Shown: one piece after another, positions 42,988-52,735 of the stretch
How positions within the stretch are numbered: position 1 is the first letter of the stretch
Layout: each line of letters begins with the position of its first letter
Origin: Rhodobacterales bacterium 52_120_T64
GTDB taxonomy: Bacteria; Pseudomonadota; Alphaproteobacteria; Rhodobacterales; Rhodobacteraceae
DNA: 64,000 nt
NCBI GenBank assembly: GCA_002162875.1
Contig: MABA01000004.1
Location: 615,637 to 679,636 of the forward strand
Reading direction: 5' to 3'
Notes under the pieces: model-generated
The model's input: only the letters and a program-made list of their open reading frames with translations
Database searches by the model: none
What the model was told of the DNA's origin: nothing
Position numbers and translations under genes: made by a program

Positions 42988-43698
42988 CTACCCGCGCCCC
43001 TTAAACCCCGTAGAAATCACAAACTTCTCGGAGCTATCCGAACGACTGGCAGGCGGCTTTACGTGAATGGTTTTCTTGAAGTTCTTCTTCAACATCAACA
43101 ACATCTGTTCCTCGGCTCCACCAGCCAGAACCTTGGCGACAAACGTTCCGCCCTCGTCCAGCACGTCGAGCGCGAAGTATATTGCGGCCTCAACCAGCGC
43201 CATAATGCGAATGTGGTCTGTCTGCTTGTGCCCACAAGCCGCCGCCGCCATGTCGGACATCACAACGTCCGCTTTGCCGCCAAGCCATTCCTTCACCTTG
43301 TCGTCGGCGAATTCCTCTAGGAAATCGAGCACATACAAATCCGCGCCGGGAATAGGTTCCACGTCCTGCAAATCAATGCCCAAAACCGTTCCAACCTTTT
43401 TGCCCTTACGCTCGCCCAATGCGTTTACGTTTTTCACGGCAACCTGACACCACCCCCCCGGCGCACAGCCAAGGTCCACAACCCGCGCACCCGGCACAAG
43501 AAACTTGAACCTCTCGTCCAACTCCTTGATCTTAAATGCCGCGCGGCCACGATAGCCACCCTCATTCGCGCGCTTCACGTATGGGTCGTTCAATTGGCGT
43601 TCCAGCCATAATGTCGAGGACAATTTGCGACCCTTGGCCGATTTTACCCGAACCTTAAGATCGCGCTGTCCGCGCCCTGAATTGTTTTTCTCAGCCAT
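42988..43698 (-). CDS. rlmE: 23S rRNA (uridine-2552-2'-O-)-methyltransferase RlmE
   Basis: RlmE (FtsJ/RrmJ) methylates U2552 in the ribosomal A loop. The 236-residue protein has [13 protein letters not shown] near residue 55, the SAM-binding [14 protein letters not shown] near 80, [31 protein letters not shown] and a conserved lysine in [11 protein letters not shown] used the ATG at 43698 ([10 protein letters not shown]), which overlaps the ppx stop by 8 bases; an ATG at 43728 is an alternative. It is coupled to the ppx gene. Confidence 0.95.
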   Translation of the reverse strand: MAEKNNSGRGQRDLKVRVKSAKGRKLSSTLWLERQLNDPYVKRANEGGYRGRAAFKIKELDERFKFLVPGARVVDLGCAPGGWCQVAVKNVNALGERKGKKVGTVLGIDLQDVEPIPGADLYVLDFLEEFADDKVKEWLGGKADVVMSDMAAAACGHKQTDHIRIMALVEAAIYFALDVLDEGGTFVAKVLAGGAEEQMLLMLKKNFKKTIHVKPPASRSDSSEKFVISTGFKGRG

Positions 43699-44824
43699 CG
43701 TTTTCAAACCTGTTTTCCAGAACACCATCAGCGTTCATCATCGAAAATAACATACCTTCGCGCAAACCGCGATCCGCAACCCTAACCGATTCCGTTGGCC
43801 AAATCCGCAGCAACGTCTGCAAAATCGCTGAACCCGACATAATCAAGTCCGCGCGGTCATTGCCAATACCGGGTTCGCGCCGCCGCCCATCTGGGCCAAG
43901 CTCGAGAAACCGGTCGATTACAGCATTTACATCATTCGCCCGCATCCGCAAACCATCGACCTTGTTGCGATCATAACGCCTTAACCCCAAATGCATCGCG
44001 CCCAGCGTTGTTACAGTGCCAGAGGTGCCAATTACTTGTAGCTTCGACAGGATCGAAGGGTCGACCAGATCATGATAGGGTGAAAAACCTTCCAACTCTT
44101 CCTCGAAGTGACAGGCCATCAACGCAAATTTCGCGCCATCCTCTTGAACATCGGAAAAACGTTGCATCAACGTCGCCACGCCCAAAGGCACCGAAATCCA
44201 GTCTACCACTCGTGCGCCGGGCAGTTTAATCGCGCTAATATCACCGGGGCGCAGGTTAATCATTGCCTTGATTTTATCTGCAGGCGACACATCCGTTAGA
44301 TCCACCCAGACCAGTTCGGTCGAGCCGCCGCCAATATCGACAACCAGCACATGTTCCGCCGAAGGCTCCAATAAAGGTGAGCAACTGACGACGGCCAAGC
44401 GTGCTTCCTCGGCTGGGTTAATAACTTCCAATTGTAGGCCGGTTTCATTACGAATACGGCTCATGAATTGTTCGCCGTTTTTTGCGCGACGACAGGCCTC
44501 GGTCGCGACCAAACGCGAATTGTTAACTCCCAGTTTACGCAACTTGCGCGAACACACATGCAACGCCTGAAGCGTTCGGTTGATACCCGCATTCGAAAGG
44601 GAGCCGGTGCGTTCCAGATCGAGACCCAGCCGCACAGATTTAGAGAACGCGTCAACAATGTTGAAATGCGCTCCATCCGGTTCTGCAATAAGCATCCGGC
44701 AAGAATTTGTTCCAAGGTCCAGCGCAGCATAAAGCGGTTTTCGGTCAAGCACGGCATTTCTGCCAGCTCCACGCCGCTTGCCACCCGAGTTCCCCCTCGG
44801 ATTACGGGAATGACGATCCGTCAT
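43691..44824 (-). CDS. exopolyphosphatase / pppGpp phosphatase family (Ppx/GppA)
   Basis: This ASKHA-fold phosphatase hydrolyses polyphosphate or guanosine pentaphosphate. The 377 residues start with a basic low-complexity head ([15 protein letters not shown]), then [15 protein letters not shown] near residue 32, [41 protein letters not shown] near 166 and [16 protein letters not shown]. It is shorter than E. coli Ppx and lacks the large C-terminal domain, as is usual in alphaproteobacteria. It is followed by rlmE with overlap. Confidence 0.93.
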   Translation of the reverse strand: MTDRHSRNPRGNSGGKRRGAGRNAVLDRKPLYAALDLGTNSCRMLIAEPDGAHFNIVDAFSKSVRLGLDLERTGSLSNAGINRTLQALHVCSRKLRKLGVNNSRLVATEACRRAKNGEQFMSRIRNETGLQLEVINPAEEARLAVVSCSPLLEPSAEHVLVVDIGGGSTELVWVDLTDVSPADKIKAMINLRPGDISAIKLPGARVVDWISVPLGVATLMQRFSDVQEDGAKFALMACHFEEELEGFSPYHDLVDPSILSKLQVIGTSGTVTTLGAMHLGLRRYDRNKVDGLRMRANDVNAVIDRFLELGPDGRRREPGIGNDRADLIMSGSAILQTLLRIWPTESVRVADRGLREGMLFSMMNADGVLENRFENDG

Positions 44825-44929
44825 TATTTTCAGCCAATCTCTCCGCGCTCAGAATTCGGCGCAGTGTTTGGATTGAAGATAGTGCGGAATGCTGGTTAGC
44901 GCAAGATCAGACATCGGGGGAGAAACCGC

Positions 44930-45655
44930 TCACGTCATCACAAGCAAGGGATCTCCGTCCCAACTCCCACTGCTTGAAACGATGCGCGCACGGGTGAAAG
45001 AACTACGGTCAAAAAACGTCCCGTCGCGGCTTTCATCCATCAAGGTTCTATGCACGCCTTGCCAATATGCTGTTTTCATCATGGCATCATCGTCCTTCCA
45101 TAAAGAAACTGTAAAACCTTCCTTTTGATCGAACTCGCCATTAAAAACATCGCGGCGCACGTTTCCGTCCTGTTCGCCAAAAAAATCAATAACGTCTTCC
45201 ACACCGCGCGTAAATCTACGTATTCGCGGTATTATCTCTGCATCTCTAGATACGTACCCGGCAGTAGTTAATACCATCAACGGTCCTTGTGGGTCCTCGT
45301 CTGCAACTCTGACTGCCGAGTTAGTTTCAACTTCACCACGCCAGTTCAATGATCCGCGATGCGTGACCGGAATAGCCAGTGCTTGCCAATGTTCGACAGC
45401 GTTTGAAAGAGCCTGCAGATGATCCTCAGGTGCATTGAACATGGCTTCGGCTTCGTCCTGCGAGCGATGAATTGCCAATCCACACCATGTATCGGAATCC
45501 CAAAGAGATAATCCGTCATCACCGATACTAATTTTAGGGCAAAACCGCCAATATTTCGGAGTTCCAGATATATCAAAATCTTGCTCTTTAGCAGAAATGG
45601 ATTCGGGGAATTTAATTCGGTGTAATGTAATCCAGTCATGTTCAGAAGGCGTCAT
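44930..45655 (-). CDS. CrtA-like protein of unknown function
   Basis: I do not recognise this 241-residue protein with certainty. Its second half (VLTTAGYVSRDAEIIPRIRRF ... EGFTVSLWKDDDAMMKTAYWQGVHRTLMDESR) resembles the dimeric alpha-beta barrel layout of spheroidene monooxygenase (CrtA) and related proteins, with the arrangement FSLWxDxxAMxxxAY. There are no carotenoid genes nearby, so the resemblance may reflect fold only. It has no signal peptide. AGGATTTCCCA precedes the ATG. Confidence 0.6.
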   Translation of the reverse strand: MTPSEHDWITLHRIKFPESISAKEQDFDISGTPKYWRFCPKISIGDDGLSLWDSDTWCGLAIHRSQDEAEAMFNAPEDHLQALSNAVEHWQALAIPVTHRGSLNWRGEVETNSAVRVADEDPQGPLMVLTTAGYVSRDAEIIPRIRRFTRGVEDVIDFFGEQDGNVRRDVFNGEFDQKEGFTVSLWKDDDAMMKTAYWQGVHRTLMDESRDGTFFDRSSFTRARIVSSSGSWDGDPLLVMT

Positions 45656-45723
45656 TGGGAAATCCTAACCTATGATCAAAACCAACGGTTAGCACATGAC
45701 GCCTTCTTTACCTAACTAGCTGT

Positions 45724-46605
45724 TTACGCCACACTCGCTGCAAGATCGACACCAACGGCCTCAAAGCCAAGCGCACGACTGATGTTGTACACCAAGTCCG
45801 GATTGTTAAGCGTGTAGAAGTGCAGATGATCTACGCCCTCCGTCTGAAGTTCGTCACATTGCTCGGCACAAATCGCAGTTGCCAAAATTTCAGTATCATC
45901 GCCTGCGTTACGGAAGGCTTGATGCATCCAGTCTGGCACTTTGGCTTGGCACATGTCGGCGAAGCGCAGCATTTTGGTGAAGTTCTCGACCGGCAGAATA
46001 CCGGGAATGATCGGCGCCGTGATGCCTGCATCAGCAGCCGCATCGCGGAACCGTAGAAAATCGTCGTTTTCAAAGAAGAACTGCGTGATGGCACTACTCG
46101 CACCCGCGTCAATCTTGCGTTTCAGGTTTTCTATGTCGGCTTTCATATCGGCTGAATCCGGATGCTTCTCCGGATAAGCCGCGACAGAAATCTCGAAATC
46201 GCCAGCGTCTTTCAACCCTGCAACCAGTTCTGCCGCGTTCTGAAAACCGTCGGGATGCGCGGTGAAGTGATCTTGCCCTTTGGGCGCATCGCCGCGCAAG
46301 GCCACAATGCGGCGCACACCTTGGGCCGCATACCCGCGCGCCACATCAAGCGTTTCAGCCTTGCTGGCCCCTACTACCGTCAGATGACCCGCCACGTTAA
46401 GGCGGGCGCGGTCCTGAATGGTTTTAATCGCTGAAACCGTGCGTTCCCGCGTGGTTCCGCCAGCCCCGTAGGTCACCGAAACGTATTCCGGCCCCAAGGG
46501 CGCCAACCGTTCAACCGAACGCCAGAGGCGCGCACCTGCTTCAGCATTATGTGGAGGAAAAAATTCAAAAGACAGACTCGTGGTCTGTGGAGTTTCATAA
46601 GTCAT
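45724..46605 (-). CDS. metF: methylenetetrahydrofolate reductase
   Basis: MetF reduces 5,10-methylene-THF to 5-methyl-THF with FAD. The 293-residue protein has LSFEFFPPHN near residue 9, EYVSVTYGAGGTTRERT near 40, the flavin-site stretch RRIVALRGDAPKG, AAYPEKHPDS and SAITQFFFEND. I used the ATG at 46605 (MTYETPQTTS); the ATGs at 46620 and 46659 are alternatives, and no start has a strong ribosome binding site. It is divergent from the folate/corrinoid genes starting at 46806. Confidence 0.95.
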   Translation of the reverse strand: MTYETPQTTSLSFEFFPPHNAEAGARLWRSVERLAPLGPEYVSVTYGAGGTTRERTVSAIKTIQDRARLNVAGHLTVVGASKAETLDVARGYAAQGVRRIVALRGDAPKGQDHFTAHPDGFQNAAELVAGLKDAGDFEISVAAYPEKHPDSADMKADIENLKRKIDAGASSAITQFFFENDDFLRFRDAAADAGITAPIIPGILPVENFTKMLRFADMCQAKVPDWMHQAFRNAGDDTEILATAICAEQCDELQTEGVDHLHFYTLNNPDLVYNISRALGFEAVGVDLAASVA

Positions 46606-46805
46606 GTTGCGTCGGTCCATACCGTCAATGAGTTTTGCAGTGCGTTTTACATACACCAAAGAAGCGACTAATCAAGATAAAAAAAACGACTCAGGTGCGA
46701 AACGGCCTTGCGAAATGTCGCGAACTACGCCTTTGATGTCGGCGACATAGCAGCATCATTTCTAGTGGTGGCGCTACTGCGAAATTGACAATCGGAGAAC
46801 CAAAA

Positions 46806-47102
46806 ATGGCAAACGTAACCATAGTATACTGGCGCGACATCCCAGCTCAGGTGATTTGTGGCAAGGGCCGTCGTGGTCATAAAATCCAGCTACCCGAGAG
46901 ATTCGAACAAGCCATTGACCGCGCGGCGATGAAGGTCGGTGCCAAAGATGCCGACGCGTATTTGGCCGAATGGCGCAAAGCAAAACCCTATTCTGTCGAA
47001 GGTGACGATAAAGATGTCGCTATCGCAGAAGTCGCACGAATCGAAGCTGAATACGATCAAGCCAGGATCAAGGCATTGATCGACAATGATGGCTGGGCAT
47101 AA
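46806..47102 (+). CDS. Virulence_fact family protein
   Basis: This 98-residue protein matches the small family labelled virulence factor (PF13769 type): MANVTIVYWRDIPAQVICGKGRR, then KIQLPERFEQAIDRAAMK and a terminal DNDGWA. Despite the name, in Rhodobacteraceae it typically accompanies MetF and corrinoid methyltransferase genes; its role is unknown. GGAGAACCAAAA precedes the ATG at 46806. The second MetF-like gene begins 29 bases downstream. Confidence 0.85.
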   Translation: MANVTIVYWRDIPAQVICGKGRRGHKIQLPERFEQAIDRAAMKVGAKDADAYLAEWRKAKPYSVEGDDKDVAIAEVARIEAEYDQARIKALIDNDGWA

Positions 47103-47131
47103 AGCCCCTCGGCATGAACTGGAAGAACCTC

Positions 47132-48052
47132 ATGGCAGTCCTGAACTTCAAACGTAAAGCAACGGCAAGACCCGTTAGTGACGGTTCGTTAGCGAGTTTC
47201 CTTAACGGATTCTCGATCGAGGTAATGCCGCGTACGGCTGCCAAAATCGAAGACTTTCGCAAGATTTTGCCGGAGGGCACGCGCGTTTACGTCGCCCATA
47301 TCGAAGGCACACCGATTGAAGAAATGGTCGAGACCGCCAAGCGTCTGACTGACGAGGGTTTTCCGGTTATGCCCCACCTCCCCGCCCGCATTATTGCGGA
47401 TGCCGCGACTTTGGAAAACTGGATAGAACGCTATGCCGATGTTGGCGTCTCCCAAGCCCTGCTTCTGGCTGGTGGCGTAGACAAGCCGCACGGCGACTTC
47501 GAGGATTCGATGCAATTGTTGGGCACTGGCCTGTTCGACAAGCACGCATTCAAACGCCTTCATGTTGCAGGCCATCCCGAGGGGAACAAGGATATTGACC
47601 CAAGCGGTGGCGACGATGCCGTGATGGATGCGCTGCGTTGGAAAAACGATTTCCAGAACCGCACAGATGCGAAGATGGCCTTGGCCACGCAGTTTGTGTT
47701 CGAAAGCGCCCCCGTCATTGAATGGGCCAACCGACTTCATGCCGAGGGCATTAACATTCCCATCCACATCGGCATCGCCGGACCCGCAAAACTGCAAACA
47801 ATGATCAAGTTCGCAATGGCTTGCGGCGTCGGCCCTTCCGTGCGCGTTTTAACACGCCGCGCAAAGGACGTAACCAAGTTGGTTATGCCGTTCGAGCCAA
47901 CACAAGTTTTATCGGAATTGGCGCGTCACAAAGCCGCCAACCCTGATTTCAACATTGAATCTGTCCACTTCTTTCCGCTAGGTGGGATCAACAAGACAGC
48001 CGAATACACCAGCGAACACGGCAAACCTGCCAGCCTCGCCGCTCACGCTTAA
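47132..48052 (+). CDS. MetF-like methylenetetrahydrofolate reductase paralogue
   Basis: This 306-residue TIM-barrel protein is a divergent MetF relative: FSIEVMPRTAAKIEDFR near residue 28, a MPHLPARIIAD segment, AGGVDKPHGDFEDSM in the flavin region, VAGHPEGNKDID, ATQFVFES and HIGIAGPAKLQ. I chose the ATG at 47132, preceded by GGAAGAACCTC, over the ATG at 47114. It lies between the Virulence_fact gene and the methyltransferase gene with close spacing. Whether it works on the same pterin as the MetF at 45724 is unknown. Confidence 0.85.
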   Translation: MAVLNFKRKATARPVSDGSLASFLNGFSIEVMPRTAAKIEDFRKILPEGTRVYVAHIEGTPIEEMVETAKRLTDEGFPVMPHLPARIIADAATLENWIERYADVGVSQALLLAGGVDKPHGDFEDSMQLLGTGLFDKHAFKRLHVAGHPEGNKDIDPSGGDDAVMDALRWKNDFQNRTDAKMALATQFVFESAPVIEWANRLHAEGINIPIHIGIAGPAKLQTMIKFAMACGVGPSVRVLTRRAKDVTKLVMPFEPTQVLSELARHKAANPDFNIESVHFFPLGGINKTAEYTSEHGKPASLAAHA

Positions 48053-48062
48053 GGATAGATTA

Positions 48063-48980
48063 ATGACACGTACCATCGTTGAATCCGCCGCCAAAACCGC
48101 CATCATCGGGTTCGATCAACCCTTCTGCGTCATCGGTGAACGCATCAATCCAACGGGCCGCAAAAAGCTGGCACGCGAACTGGAAGCAGGCGATTTTTCG
48201 ACTGTGGAACTGGACGCACTGGCGCAGGTTGCTGCGGGCGCGACGATGCTGGATATTAACGCTGGTGTTGTTTACAACTCCAACCCCAATCCGAACGAAA
48301 CGGAACCACCGTTGATGCGGAAAGTTATCATGATGGTTCAAGAGCTTGTGGATATTCCTTTATGTATCGACAGCTCCGTTCCGGCAGCGCTTGAGGCGGG
48401 TCTAGAGGTCTGCAAAGGCCGCCCGTTGTTGAACTCGGTCACCGGCGAAGAAGACAAGCTAGAATTGATCCTACCGCTTGTTAAAAAATACAATGTTCCA
48501 GTGGTGGCAATTTCCAACGATGACACCGGTATTTCCGAAGACCCTGAAGTCCGTTTCGCTGTCGCCAAGAAAATCGTTGAACGCGCTGCCGATTTCGGCA
48601 TTCCCGCACACGATATCGTCGTTGACCCGCTGGTTATGCCCATTGGCGCGATGCGCACCGCTGGCCTTCAGGTTTTTGAACTGGTCCGTCGTTTGCGTAA
48701 CGAGTTGGGTGTGAACACCACGTGTGGCGCGTCCAACATCAGCTTCGGCTTGCCGAACCGTAACGGTATTAACGCGGCCTTCCTGCCCATGGCGATTTCG
48801 TCCGGTATGACCTCGGCGATCATGAACCCCATGCACACATTGGAAATGGACGCTATCCGCGCAGCCAACTTCCTGACCGATAACGACCCGCACGGCGGTG
48901 TCTGGATCAAGAAAAACCGCGTCCCCCCTGCCGAGGGTGAAGGCCGCGAACGTGGTGGACGTCGCCGTCGTCGCGGGTAA
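48063..48980 (+). CDS. methyltetrahydrofolate:corrinoid methyltransferase (pterin-binding domain protein)
   Basis: This 305-residue protein has the DHPS-like pterin-binding fold of AcsE/MtvA and of the second MetH domain: FCVIGERINPTGRKKL near residue 20, GATMLDINAG near 60, IPLCIDSS, LLNSVTGEEDK, NDDTGIS, DIVVDPLVMPIGA and TTCGASNISFGLPNR. It should transfer methyl groups between methyl-THF and a corrinoid protein. In Rhodobacteraceae this domain serves a split methionine synthase. It ends in the tail GGRRRRRG. AAGGATAGATTA precedes the ATG at 48063, 10 bases after the upstream stop. Confidence 0.88.
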   Translation: MTRTIVESAAKTAIIGFDQPFCVIGERINPTGRKKLARELEAGDFSTVELDALAQVAAGATMLDINAGVVYNSNPNPNETEPPLMRKVIMMVQELVDIPLCIDSSVPAALEAGLEVCKGRPLLNSVTGEEDKLELILPLVKKYNVPVVAISNDDTGISEDPEVRFAVAKKIVERAADFGIPAHDIVVDPLVMPIGAMRTAGLQVFELVRRLRNELGVNTTCGASNISFGLPNRNGINAAFLPMAISSGMTSAIMNPMHTLEMDAIRAANFLTDNDPHGGVWIKKNRVPPAEGEGRERGGRRRRRG

Positions 48981-49049
48981 CGCTTTAATCATACTTGTGA
49001 ATTATCCATAAATGCCTAGATATAGGGCGAACAATTGATGGATATTTAG

Positions 49050-49964
49050 ATGGCTACGAACCTATACGACGTTCTTGGCGTCAAAAAAGGCGCTGAATCG
49101 AACGATATCAAGAAGGCTTATCGTAAGCTGACCAAATCGCTGCACCCTGACCTCAACCCCGGTGATCCCAAAGCCGAGGAGCGGTTCAAGGCGGTTTCGG
49201 CTGCCTATGATATTCTGGGCAAAGACAAGAAGCGTGGCCAGTACGACCGAGGCGAGATTGACGAGAGCGGAGCGGAGAAAGCTCCGCAGTATTCGCAACA
49301 GTACGGACGTCAGCCACACCGTGCGCAGGGGCGTGGTGGATTTCAAGATATGGGCGACATGGGTGATATTTTCTCGCAAATGTTCAGGGATCGTCAGGCC
49401 CAATCTCGCCCGCAATCTTTTGCAGGGCAAGACCAGCGCTACAACATGAAAGTTTCGTTCATCGAGGCAGCGATTGGTGGCAAAAAGCAAGTGCAGATGA
49501 CGGACGGTGCGCTGAACGTCACTATTCCGCAAGGTATCGAAGACGGCAAAACTATTCGGCTAAAAGGCAAAGGTCAGCCCGGTTATGGTGGCGGCCCTGC
49601 TGGCGATGCACTTATCCAGATCGAGGTGCTCGCTGATCCGGTATTCAGCCGCAATGGTTTGAATATTGACCTGACCCTACCCATCACGCTTTACGAGGCC
49701 GCCCTCGGTGGCAAAGTCGAGGTGCCAACGTTGCACGGACTAGTCGGGTTGAGAATCCCGAAAGGGTCTCGCACCGGTCAAACTATGCGCCTGAAGGGGC
49801 GCGGGATAGCGATGCGTAGCGGTAAAAAAGGTGACCAGATGGTGACGCTATCCGTGCAAATGCCGGATACCATTGATGACGAACTGGTCGCATTTTTGGA
49901 AAGCTGGAAGGGCGAAAATGCCTACGATCCACGCCAAAAGATGAAAAGCGCGTCCTACGTATAA
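49050..49964 (+). CDS. CbpA-type DnaJ co-chaperone
   Basis: This 304-residue J-protein stimulates DnaK ATPase. It has an N-terminal J domain with HPD at residues 32-34, a glycine/phenylalanine/glutamine-rich linker (about 75-130), and the DnaJ C-terminal substrate domain with IPKGSRTGQTMRLKGRG. It lacks the four-cysteine zinc finger of DnaJ, so it is the CbpA-like class. It stands 69 bases after the methyltransferase gene but appears functionally separate. Confidence 0.92.
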   Translation: MATNLYDVLGVKKGAESNDIKKAYRKLTKSLHPDLNPGDPKAEERFKAVSAAYDILGKDKKRGQYDRGEIDESGAEKAPQYSQQYGRQPHRAQGRGGFQDMGDMGDIFSQMFRDRQAQSRPQSFAGQDQRYNMKVSFIEAAIGGKKQVQMTDGALNVTIPQGIEDGKTIRLKGKGQPGYGGGPAGDALIQIEVLADPVFSRNGLNIDLTLPITLYEAALGGKVEVPTLHGLVGLRIPKGSRTGQTMRLKGRGIAMRSGKKGDQMVTLSVQMPDTIDDELVAFLESWKGENAYDPRQKMKSASYV

Positions 49965-50007
49965 AATGGCGGACCATTCGGCCCGCCCGCTACACAGGTT
50001 AATAAAA

Positions 50008-50556
50008 TCATTTCATCATCGTGATCGCATCCGATGTGAACACGTAATCGTCCACGTTGCTGTGGCAAGCAATGCACCCGGCATCGGCCCCTTTTGCAAC
50101 ACGCCCGGCAAGTTCCATGCCTCCGGCGTTTTTATCTAGCGAACCATCGGGCAGGAACTTTGCCCAGAACCAGTCCTGATTGTCGTCGTCATACCCGGCC
50201 TCGCGGCGGAACATTACGGTGACTGCACCTAGGTGCTTGGCTGGGTCCATTAGAACTTCGGCTTCGCTCACGCCTTCCGGGCCGTAGTTGCGCTTAACAA
50301 TCAGATCGCCAGTGTGACCATTAATCGTACCGGTGGTATAGAACGTCTCTAACATCATCCCGTGCGGGGCCATCCCCGCGTAAGGATAAGTCTGGATTGC
50401 GTTTGGGCCGGCCAAATTGGAAGCGTTCATCACATCCCAAAGCAGCGCTGCATATTCTATGTCATGGTCCGTGCCGAACGGCTTCATATCCTGCGCTGTT
50501 GCCGCTGTTATGGATAACGATCCGGCCAGCGCAAGACCCGTAATAAACCTTTTCAT
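50008..50556 (-). CDS. cytochrome P460 family protein
   Basis: This 182-residue periplasmic protein has a signal peptide (MKRFITGLALAGSLSITA, cut near residue 23) and one C-terminal heme-binding CxxCH (GCIACHSNVDD). The middle (MMLETFYTTG, DLIVKRNYGPEG, AVTVMFRREAGYDDDNQDWFWAKF) fits the cytochrome P460 family, whose classic members oxidise hydroxylamine; many marine homologues have no known substrate. I used the ATG at 50556, preceded by GGAGGATGGT. It is divergent from another c-type cytochrome. Confidence 0.86.
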   Translation of the reverse strand: MKRFITGLALAGSLSITAATAQDMKPFGTDHDIEYAALLWDVMNASNLAGPNAIQTYPYAGMAPHGMMLETFYTTGTINGHTGDLIVKRNYGPEGVSEAEVLMDPAKHLGAVTVMFRREAGYDDDNQDWFWAKFLPDGSLDKNAGGMELAGRVAKGADAGCIACHSNVDDYVFTSDAITMMK

Positions 50557-50738
50557 ACCATCCTCCATTAGTTTGTAGCGCTACTCTAGCCCAAGGAAAT
50601 AAAACCGGAGGTAAACTGTAGAACACGTGATTTCACAAAACCTGCGCTCAAACGTGATAAAAACGTGAACAACGGTATATATTAAATTGCCCCACAAATG
50701 TGCACACTATCCGTGAAATCCCATTCGGAGGTCTTCTT

Positions 50739-51425
50739 ATGCGTCGTTCCCACATTGTCGCCGTCCTATCCTTGACCCTTTCCGCAGCATTACCTGTACA
50801 CGCGCAAGACGCTGCCGCAGGCGAGCAGATATTTCGCAAATGCACTTCCTGCCACCAAGCTGGCGCGGGGGCGAGAAACAGCGCTGGTCCGATACTAACA
50901 GATGTAGTTGGTCGCGCGGCGGGCAGCGTTTCAGGGTACAGATACGGGAAATCCATGCTTGCTGCTGGCGAGGCGGGATTGATTTGGAACGCAGAAAACA
51001 TCTTCAATTATCTGTTCAACCCGACAGAATTCCTCCGAGCCTATTTAGATGACCCGAAAGCCAAGGCGAAGATGAATTTCAGCTTGAAGGCTGAACAAGA
51101 CCGCCATGACGTGATCGCCTATTTGTCGACGTTTCAGGTTGCCAAAGCCCCGCCTGAAAACGGTTTTTGCGTTACGAACCAGTCGGAATTAACGCATGTG
51201 TTCGCAGTTGATGCTGGTGACGAAGGGCGCAAAGTGGAGGAACTCGGTCCGGGTGGCATCCTGTGTACGGCTGCATCCGACGCACCCCTAAACGGTTTTG
51301 TTAGTGTGTTTGAAAGTGCTGAGCATGACGAAGGTTGTTCACGCTTAATCACCGCTGGTAACATTGAAGGCATGATCAAATACTCGGACTTTGATCGTTG
51401 CGAGTGGACGTCACATGCGGGATGA
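50739..51425 (+). CDS. class I cytochrome c with an unusual C-terminal domain
   Basis: This 228-residue periplasmic protein has a signal peptide (to about residue 22) and a cytochrome c domain with RKCTSCHQAG at residues 34-41 and a likely axial methionine near 116 (AKMNFSLKAEQD), resembling c2/c550 types. After residue 140 comes about 90 residues with four cysteines (GFCVTN, GILCTAA, EGCSR, DRCEW) that are not part of a normal c2 fold. I do not recognise this extension. CGGAGG precedes the ATG. It is divergent from cytochrome P460 and may exchange electrons with it. Confidence 0.85.
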   Translation: MRRSHIVAVLSLTLSAALPVHAQDAAAGEQIFRKCTSCHQAGAGARNSAGPILTDVVGRAAGSVSGYRYGKSMLAAGEAGLIWNAENIFNYLFNPTEFLRAYLDDPKAKAKMNFSLKAEQDRHDVIAYLSTFQVAKAPPENGFCVTNQSELTHVFAVDAGDEGRKVEELGPGGILCTAASDAPLNGFVSVFESAEHDEGCSRLITAGNIEGMIKYSDFDRCEWTSHAG

Positions 51426-51427
51426 AG

Positions 51428-52591
51428 TTATCGCCTACGTCTTCCCTGCACGACATGAATCATGAACCCGAAACTGTAACACATCAGCAAAAACCCGATC
51501 ATACCTTTTTGGCCAAACGCTGCAATTACTACTAGTAGCAGCGGTGTACCAAGGGTATTCCCAAGATTACCCATCTGCGCCATGGCGCCATTCGCGTGCG
51601 CCTGCGCGTCTGCATTTCGATTTAGCTGCGGAATCGCGGCAAAACTTGCACCTTGCACAAGACCAAGCGCACCGACTAATGCGATGTAAAGCCATGGGTT
51701 ATCAGGGAAAATCATTATTAGTAGAGTTACGAAAAATGCTGCACTAAAACCCAACATAACAACGCGCACGGCCTCCATATATCGAAGCAATAAAACACCG
51801 ATGGAAATTGACGAAGCAATTCCAGCCAGTGGCATTGCACCTGTCACCAGCGCCCGATGCTCAGCGGCAACAAACCCCGGCAAGATGGTGAGCAATGACA
51901 CAAAAGTCAGCGTATAGAATAGCCAACCAATCGCTGGCGCCGCCTCAAACGGAGAGCTATATATATGAACATGACGCTCTAGAATTTCGGCAAACCCGAA
52001 CCGTTCTTGCCGCACACCCGATGTTCCGGTCGAAGGCAACATCACAAAAAGTGCTGCTGCCACCGCGGCCATAAATACCGCATGTGAAAGGAATAAGCTG
52101 CTTACCCCGTATTTTTCCACCAAGGGAATACCAAGCCATGCGACAGCGGCGAACGAAACACCAAAGAAGGTGCTCCACAGGGTCATAGTAATTGTGCGAT
52201 GCTTGCGAGCACTAACCTGTGCAATCAAGGTTGGCGCGGCGACGACAATCACGAGATGGGAGACCCCCTCGATAACACGACTAGCAAGCATTAGGGGGAG
52301 CGAGGGCAAGATGGATTGCCATGCAGACAGAGCCGCGCCCCAAACAAGTGCAAACAACAGAAGTTTGCGAAACCCGATGCGAGTAACGATCAAACCTGCG
52401 AACAATCCCAAACCTATACCCAAAAAGCTGATAAGCGAGACAAGGAACCCCAAGCTCGGCCCTGCCCCGTGGTATATTTCTTGAATCGTTGGAAAAATGA
52501 CGGAAATTTTGGCGAACTGCCCCGCGGCCCCAAGACCAGCAGCCCAAAGTACAAAAACCAATGCAAAAGATGTTTTTTCCCGCGTATCCAT
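51428..52591 (-). CDS. MFS transporter
   Basis: This 387-residue protein has twelve predicted membrane helices in the major facilitator layout, with LGLFAGLIVTRIGFRKLLLF forming the loop 2-3 signature. Later helices include LGLVQGASFAAIPQLN and a C-terminal GNLGNTLGTPLLLVVIAA. No substrate can be assigned. The ribosome binding site is weak. Its stop faces the end of the cytochrome c gene with a 2-base gap, and it is divergent from the RamA-like gene. Confidence 0.88.
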   Translation of the reverse strand: MDTREKTSFALVFVLWAAGLGAAGQFAKISVIFPTIQEIYHGAGPSLGFLVSLISFLGIGLGLFAGLIVTRIGFRKLLLFALVWGAALSAWQSILPSLPLMLASRVIEGVSHLVIVVAAPTLIAQVSARKHRTITMTLWSTFFGVSFAAVAWLGIPLVEKYGVSSLFLSHAVFMAAVAAALFVMLPSTGTSGVRQERFGFAEILERHVHIYSSPFEAAPAIGWLFYTLTFVSLLTILPGFVAAEHRALVTGAMPLAGIASSISIGVLLLRYMEAVRVVMLGFSAAFFVTLLIMIFPDNPWLYIALVGALGLVQGASFAAIPQLNRNADAQAHANGAMAQMGNLGNTLGTPLLLVVIAAFGQKGMIGFLLMCYSFGFMIHVVQGRRRR

Positions 52592-52735
52592 GCGGCGAAA
52601 CGTACGGTATTGGCTGACAGGTGCAAGGCGTTTTGGTTTGAGGTGTGCAACATTCCGTCACAAACCGTCGTATTCGCCTTTCTATCCCTGTCATAGAAAT
52701 AGTATTACTGCTGAAACGAATTGCGGGGAACAAAA

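Noticed and set aside
46606..46805. Possible riboswitch between metF and the divergent folate genes
   Set aside because: Short inverted repeats are present but no cobalamin, SAM, SAH or THF riboswitch core was recognised.
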